Below, piece by piece: positions 60,225-64,000 of a DNA stretch of 64,000 nucleotides. Below the pieces are notes generated by a model. It saw only the letters and a program-made list of their open reading frames with translations, was not told the DNA's origin and did not search any database. Numbering within the stretch: the first letter of the stretch is position 1; every line of letters begins with the position of its first letter. Position numbers and translations under genes: made by a program. The stretch is from contig NC_022657.1 in assembly GCF_000494755.1 (NCBI RefSeq), positions 2,704,001 through 2,768,000 on the forward strand. Direction: 5' to 3'. The stretch comes from Amorphoplanes friuliensis DSM 7358. Its GTDB lineage: Bacteria > Actinomycetota > Actinomycetes > Mycobacteriales > Micromonosporaceae.

Positions 60225-61454
60225 GTGCAGCTTCGTTACAACTTCCGCGTCTACCCGACGCCCAGCCAGCAGATCGAGCTGGCCAGGGCGTTCGGGTGCG
60301 CGCGGGTGGTGTTCAACGACGGGCTGCGCCTGCGTCAGCAGGCCCGCGAGGCGGGCGGGAAGTACGTCTCGGACGGGGAGTTGTCCCGCCGCCTGATCAC
60401 CGAGGCGAAGCTGACGCCTGAGCGGGCATGGCTGGGCGAGGTGTCGTCCGTGGTCTTGCAGCAGGCCCTGGCGGACCTGAACACCGCGTACCGCAACTTT
60501 TTCGCCTCGATTTCGGGCAAGCGCAAGGGGCGGACGCTGGCCCCGCCCCGGTTCCGGTCCCGCAAGGACAACCGGCAGGCCATCCGCTTCACGAAGAACT
60601 CCCGGTTCAAGATCCTCGACAACAGCCGGTTGCGCCTGCCGAGGATCGGCGACCTTGCGGTCCGCTGGTCTAGGACGCTGCCGTCGGACCCGTCGAGTGT
60701 GGCGATCATCCGGGACGCGGCCGGGCGTTACTTCGCCTCGTTCGTCGTGCAGAGCACCGACGAGGCGTTACCGCCGGTCGAATCCGAGGTCGGTATCGAT
60801 CTGGGACTGACCCACTTCGCGGTGCTCTCGGACGGCACGAAGGTGACCGCACCGAAGTTCCTACGCCGCGCCGCGCGCAAGCTCAAGCGGTTGCAGCAGG
60901 CCCTGTCCCGCAAGCAGCGGGGCAGTCAGAACCGGAAGAAGGCCGTCGTGAAGGTCGCCAGGGCGCACGCCAGGGTGGCCGACACCCGGCGGGACTGGCA
61001 GCACCAACTGTCCACGACGATCATCCGCGAGAACCAAGCGGTGTACGTCGAGGATCTGTGCGTCGTCGGTCTCGGCCGGACCCGGCTGGCGAAGTCTGTG
61101 CACGACGCGGGCTGGGCCGGTTTCACCGGCATGTTGGAGTACAAGGCCGCCCGGTACGGGCGGACCTTCGGCCGGGTGGACCGGTTCTTCCCGTCCACCC
61201 GGATGTGCTCCGATTGCGGACGCATCAACGACAAGATTGCCCTGAACGTGCGATCGTGGGACTGCCCGTGCGGCAGTTACCACGACCGGGACGTCAACGC
61301 CGCGAAGAACATCAAGGCCGCCGGGCAGGCGGACTTCAACGACCGTAGAGCGCAGGTAAGACCGGGACTCGTCCCGGCACCGCGCGGCGAAGCGGTAACC
61401 CACCCGGACGCCGCGTATTCCACACGCAGCGTGGAGGGAATCTCCGTCCCTTAG
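60225..61454 (+). CDS. tnpB: TnpB, RNA-guided nuclease of an IS200/IS605 element
   Basis: The 409-residue protein has the TnpB OrfB N-terminal region (VYPTPSQQIELARAFGCARV). RuvC-like catalytic motifs follow: the first Asp in GIDLGLTHFAVLSDG, the Glu in YVEDLCVVGL and the last Asp in HDRDVNAAKNI. A C4 zinc finger (CSDCG...CPCG) lies just before the last one. All expected catalytic residues are present, so it is probably active as an omega-RNA-guided DNA nuclease. The start GTG at 60225 has no strong ribosome-binding site. The stop lies inside the right-end hairpin. Confidence 0.92.
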   Translation: MQLRYNFRVYPTPSQQIELARAFGCARVVFNDGLRLRQQAREAGGKYVSDGELSRRLITEAKLTPERAWLGEVSSVVLQQALADLNTAYRNFFASISGKRKGRTLAPPRFRSRKDNRQAIRFTKNSRFKILDNSRLRLPRIGDLAVRWSRTLPSDPSSVAIIRDAAGRYFASFVVQSTDEALPPVESEVGIDLGLTHFAVLSDGTKVTAPKFLRRAARKLKRLQQALSRKQRGSQNRKKAVVKVARAHARVADTRRDWQHQLSTTIIRENQAVYVEDLCVVGLGRTRLAKSVHDAGWAGFTGMLEYKAARYGRTFGRVDRFFPSTRMCSDCGRINDKIALNVRSWDCPCGSYHDRDVNAAKNIKAAGQADFNDRRAQVRPGLVPAPRGEAVTHPDAAYSTRSVEGISVP

Positions 61455-61471
61455 GGCGGAGAGGATGTCAA
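61362..61471 (+). ncRNA. Predicted omega-RNA / right end of the IS element
   Basis: The 3' end of tnpB and the adjoining right end hold two strong hairpins: CCGGGAC-tc-GTCCCGG (61362-61377) and the 61441-61462 stem. They are followed by GGATGTCAA at the boundary. In IS605 elements this region is the scaffold of the omega-RNA and the following bases, GACATCGCGACC from 61472, act as guide. Exact ends are not determined. Confidence 0.6.
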
Positions 61472-61732
61472 GACATCGCGACCGCGAAGCTCACGACGCT
61501 GGCGAAGCAGGCAAGTTTCCTGCAGGGCATCGGCGGCAAGGGCACCGTCGTCGGCGCGCCCGACGACAGCGTTCCCTTGTGGGCGGTGGTCGACGGCACC
61601 GCCCACGAGCTCACCACCCTGAACGGCATCGCGTCCTACTCGATCGTGCGCGTCGCGGACGATGGCCGGACGGTGTTCGGCAACTCCTGGAAGGACAACA
61701 AAGCCCAGCCCACCAGGTGGACCTGCGGCTGA
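61472..61732 (+). pseudogene. 3' part of the split secreted repeat protein gene
   Basis: Directly after the element, 86 codons stay open to TGA: KLTTLAKQASFLQGIGGKGT, VVDGTAHELTTLNGIASYS, and VADDGRTVFGNSW with a final WTCG. The strand order, composition and HAF-like repeats continue the part before the element, so both are one gene cut in two. No start codon with ribosome-binding site is present, so it is not translated alone in a sensible way. Confidence 0.75.
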
Positions 61733-61879
61733 CCCGTTCTCGCCCGAGCGACACCAACGGGGGATGGCCCTGGCCGACAGCGCCGGGACCATCCCTCATG
61801 CTTGCTGAGCAGATGCCGCGCGTGCCCTGGCCCGATTCAACAGCCCGGCCCGCGCGACTTGGAGGGATGACCCGCGACC

Positions 61880-62674
61880 ATGACCGACACCAACCGAGAG
61901 ACACTGCGCACTACGTTCGGCCAGGACGCCGAACTCTACGACCGATGCCGTCCGACCTACCCGACCAAGCTTTTCACCGACCTCGCCGACCTGGCAGATC
62001 TCGATTCCCGCTCCCGGGTGCTGGAGATCGGATGCGGAACCGGCCAGGCGACCCTGCCCCTGGCACAGCTAGGATGCGATGTCGTCGCGATGGACCTCAG
62101 CCCCGACATGATCGCCAGAACCCGGCGCAACCTCGCGCAGTTCCCGAATGTCACCGTCGTCGCGGCGGCCTTCGAGGACTGGCAGCCCTCGAACGGAACC
62201 TTCGACGCGATCGTCTCCGCGACCGCGTTCCACTGGCTCGACCCCGACGTTCGCATGATCAAAGCCGCTGACCTCCTGCGGCCTGGCGGATCTCTCGGCA
62301 TCGTCTCGACTCACCACATCGCCGGCGGGACGAACGCCTTCTTCGCCGACGCACAACGATGCTACGAACGCTTCGATCCCACAACGCCGCCCGACATGCG
62401 TTTGACGACCGACGACGAAACCTCGGAGGAGGCGGCAGAGTTCGATCGATCGGTACGATTCGGGCCAGTCCAATTCCGGCGCTACGAGTGGCAGCAGACC
62501 TACACGGCGCCCGAGTATGTGAACCTGCTCATGACCTACTCCGGCAATCGAGCCATGGCACCACAGGCGCGCAGCGGCCTGTTCGCGTGCATCTCCCACC
62601 TGATCGACGACGTGTACAACGGAGCAATCACCAAGCAGTACCGGACCCGGCTCGCCATCGCCCACAAAACCTGA
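61880..62674 (+). CDS. Class I SAM-dependent methyltransferase
   Basis: The 264-residue methyltransferase has the SAM motif VLEIGCGTGQATLPLAQLGC, an acidic end of strand 2 (VVAMDLSPDM), and motif II/III (FDAIVSATAFHWLDPDV, LRPGGSLGIVS). It is a Methyltransf_11/25-type enzyme acting on an unknown small-molecule or lipid substrate. Single gene, 147 bp after the split gene; convergent with the frameshifted esterase. Confidence 0.88.
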   Translation: MTDTNRETLRTTFGQDAELYDRCRPTYPTKLFTDLADLADLDSRSRVLEIGCGTGQATLPLAQLGCDVVAMDLSPDMIARTRRNLAQFPNVTVVAAAFEDWQPSNGTFDAIVSATAFHWLDPDVRMIKAADLLRPGGSLGIVSTHHIAGGTNAFFADAQRCYERFDPTTPPDMRLTTDDETSEEAAEFDRSVRFGPVQFRRYEWQQTYTAPEYVNLLMTYSGNRAMAPQARSGLFACISHLIDDVYNGAITKQYRTRLAIAHKT

Positions 62675-62745
62675 CCGTTTACGAGTGCGATTCGGCCCGT
62701 GGAACCGGCAGGTCCGCTTCGCTGGATCCGGCCGCGGCCCGCGGC

Positions 62746-63590
62746 TCATCGATCGAAGGCGAAGAACTCCGCGATCGCCTCTGTGGTGTGCACGTCCGCG
62801 CCGGTCCGGCCCATCAACCTCGGGGAGGGCTTCGCCCCGGGAATGGTGTGCCCTCCGCCGTGCACGGTGTAGAGGGTGACCGGCGCGTGTGCGTCCTGGC
62901 GGTAGTCGGTCCGGCTCACCGACGTCGTGTCCGGCTGTCCGGCCCGGCGGGGCAGCTCGACGGTGACCGGCGCAGCGGTGATGCCGTTACGGGCGGCGAA
63001 ATGGGCGGCAGTGTCCATTGCGGACAATGTCGTGCCGCCGGCCTTGAAGATGAACCGTGCCCAAGCGGCCATCTGCCCGCCGCCGTACGGCACGATCCGG
63101 TCCTTCGTGCCGTGGAAGAGGAGCACCGGCTTCGGCACCACCGGCAGGCCGGGCAGCACGAAGTTGTCCGGCGACGGCTGCTGAGCCGCGATGACGGCGC
63201 CACCGTCGAGCAGGTCGGGGCGCTCGTGCAGGAGCCGGATCACCATGCCACCGCCGTTGGAGTACCCCACCGCGAACGTCGGACGACCGTCCCCGAGCTG
63301 TTTGACGGCTGTCTCGGTGAACGCGACATCGTCGATGTTCTGCTTCCGGGCCGGGAAACTGTTGGCCTTGCGGGAGTCGTTCCAGTTTCCCTGAAAACCG
63401 TCGAGGTACGCGACGGCGGTGCCGCCCAGTGGTCGAACGCGTTGCTGGTGAAGGAGCGGAACGCGCCGGAGTTCTGCTTCGAGCCGTGGAACACGAGCAG
63501 CAGGCGGTCGTAGCCGCCGTCCGGTGGTGTGGACAGGGTGTAGGTGCGGGTCCGGCCCGCCACGTCGATCTTGCCCTCGGTGATGGTCAT
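62746..63590 (-). pseudogene. PHB depolymerase-type esterase gene with a frameshift
   Basis: The minus-strand gene starts at ATG 63590 (MTITEGKIDVAGRTRTYTLS, then LLLVFHGSKQNSGAFRSF). It loses its frame near 63425, after FTSNAFDHW. In the next frame it continues with GGTAVAYLDGFQGNWNDSRK, the nucleophile region FAVGYSNGGGMVIRL and LLFHGTKDRIVPYGGG to the stop at 62746. The two parts together give one full esterase with the GxSxG motif (GYSNGG) and a late His (HGGGHTIPG). A one-base change could restore it, so a sequencing error is possible. Confidence 0.75.
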
Positions 63591-63608
63591 GTCCGGCCCC
63601 TAGCCTAG

Positions 63609-63655
63609 CGGATGAGTTATCCGTTTGACGGTAGCATCAAATGGATGACGTATCC
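63609..63655. promoter_or_regulatory. Two palindromic operators between esterase and TetR genes
   Basis: GGATGAGTTATCC (63610-63622) and GGATGACGTATCC (63643-63655) share the palindrome GGATnnnnnATCC, with their centres 33 bp apart, three helical turns. The first extends to CGGAT...ATCCG. They lie between the divergent esterase and TetR genes, ending 15 bp before the TetR ATG, and are very likely TetR-type operators. Confidence 0.75.
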
Positions 63656-63670
63656 GGTTACCCTGGCCAC

Positions 63671-64000
63671 ATGACGACCTCCCGGATCCGAAAGGACGCT
63701 GCCCGTAACTGGCAGCACATCGTCGACACGGCCCGGCGGTTCGTGGACGAGGGCGAAGACCTGCGGCTCAACGATGTCGCCCGCGCCGCTTCGATCGGTG
63801 TGGCGACCGTCTACCGCCACTTCCCGACCTCGGAAGCCCTGCTCGAGACGCTCGCCCGTCCCCGACTGGAAGGCCTGGTCGCCTTCGCCGACCGAGCCGC
63901 CACGGGCGACGACGCGTGGGAGGGTTTTGCCGGTTTTCTGCTCGCCGGCGTCGAGGCCCAGGTCACCGATGCCTCCCTGCCACCTGTCCTCGCCACCGAC
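63671..64000 (+). CDS. TetR-family regulator, N-terminal part (cut by window end)
   Basis: The first 110 codons are visible and stay open to the last base of the window. The TetR helix-turn-helix reads VDTARRFVDEGEDLRLNDVA, RAASIGVATVYRHFPTSEAL. The ligand domain begins and is cut off. It faces the frameshifted esterase gene and two palindromic operators. Autoregulation and control of the esterase are likely. Confidence 0.92.
   Translation, partial: MTTSRIRKDAARNWQHIVDTARRFVDEGEDLRLNDVARAASIGVATVYRHFPTSEALLETLARPRLEGLVAFADRAATGDDAWEGFAGFLLAGVEAQVTDASLPPVLATD

Larger units (their letters stand above)
59930..61471. mobile_element. IS200/IS605-type insertion element with tnpB and decayed tnpA
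   Basis: The left end has a perfect hairpin CCGGCCT-tc-AGGCCGG (59936-59951), with a degenerate leftward tnpA and a rightward tnpB. The right end has the hairpin TCTCCGtCCC...GGGCGGAGA (61441-61462) and GGATGTCAA (61463-61471), the usual end of actinobacterial IS605-group elements. No terminal inverted repeats or target duplication are visible, as expected for single-strand transposition. It interrupts a gene whose two halves are at 59529-59935 and 61472-61732. The left boundary is uncertain by about ten bases. Confidence 0.8.

Noticed and set aside
60225..61454. Cas12-type CRISPR effector
   Set aside because: Size, context with tnpA remnant and IS ends show TnpB; no CRISPR array was seen anywhere in the window.

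Overview
The window is very GC-rich, nearly fully coding, and full of GTG starts, 4-bp ATGA/GTGA gene overlaps, LuxR/TetR/MarR/GntR/WYL regulators, conservon-type genes and an IniB-domain protein. This points to a filamentous actinomycete chromosome, most likely Micromonosporaceae (Actinoplanes-like). That placement is inference from gene content, not from a marker gene. No rRNA, tRNA, CRISPR array, prophage or antibiotic megasynthase was seen.

Layout. 1-3.3 kb: end of a LuxR regulator, a lipoprotein alpha/beta hydrolase, an LPXTG-type surface protein and a DUF6228 protein. 3.4-14.2 kb: the most distinctive locus, with two divergent operons. Leftward is an iniB-iniA-iniC-like set (IniB-domain protein plus two dynamin-like GTPases). 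Rightward is Hsp70-like ATPase, large ATP-binding LuxR regulator, conservon-type sensor kinase, DUF742 protein and a membrane-anchored CBM2 protein. A G-run-rich promoter region lies between them. 14.3-20.6 kb: a Fic enzyme with its own inhibitory motif, two membrane proteins, a GAF-PAS histidine kinase, and a hydrolase/DUF4097 pair. 20.8-26 kb: an IS30-HTH/MarR-type regulator, a NarL-type two-component system with a small stop-interrupted gene, and a divergent TAP-like hydrolase. 26-30.2 kb: a secreted S1 protease with ricin-type lectin, an ABC-2 exporter and an SDR.

30.3-37.1 kb is a sugar-acid catabolic locus. A 2-keto-3-deoxypentonate dehydratase-like FAH protein and an aldehyde dehydrogenase face an IclR regulator, followed by a Tat lipoprotein binding protein and a fused two-domain ABC permease without its own ATPase. 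37.2-51.4 kb holds regulator/oxidoreductase pairs, an Lgt paralogue coupled to a ferric-reductase-like flavoprotein, a TetR operon, a WYL regulator/VOC pair, and assorted small proteins. 51.5-57.3 kb is a second catabolic locus: AtuA/DUF1446, DUF4387, 2-hydroxyacid dehydrogenase, MFS transporter, GntR and a tartrate-dehydrogenase-type enzyme, sharing a strong inverted repeat.

57.4-64 kb: AraC/oxidoreductase pair, then an IS200/IS605-type element (tnpB intact, tnpA decayed, omega-RNA-like right end) that has split a secreted-protein gene. Next come a methyltransferase, a frameshifted esterase, and the start of a TetR gene with two palindromic operators. Recurring themes are divergent regulator-target pairs with visible operators, translational coupling in operons, and several freshly broken genes near the right end.
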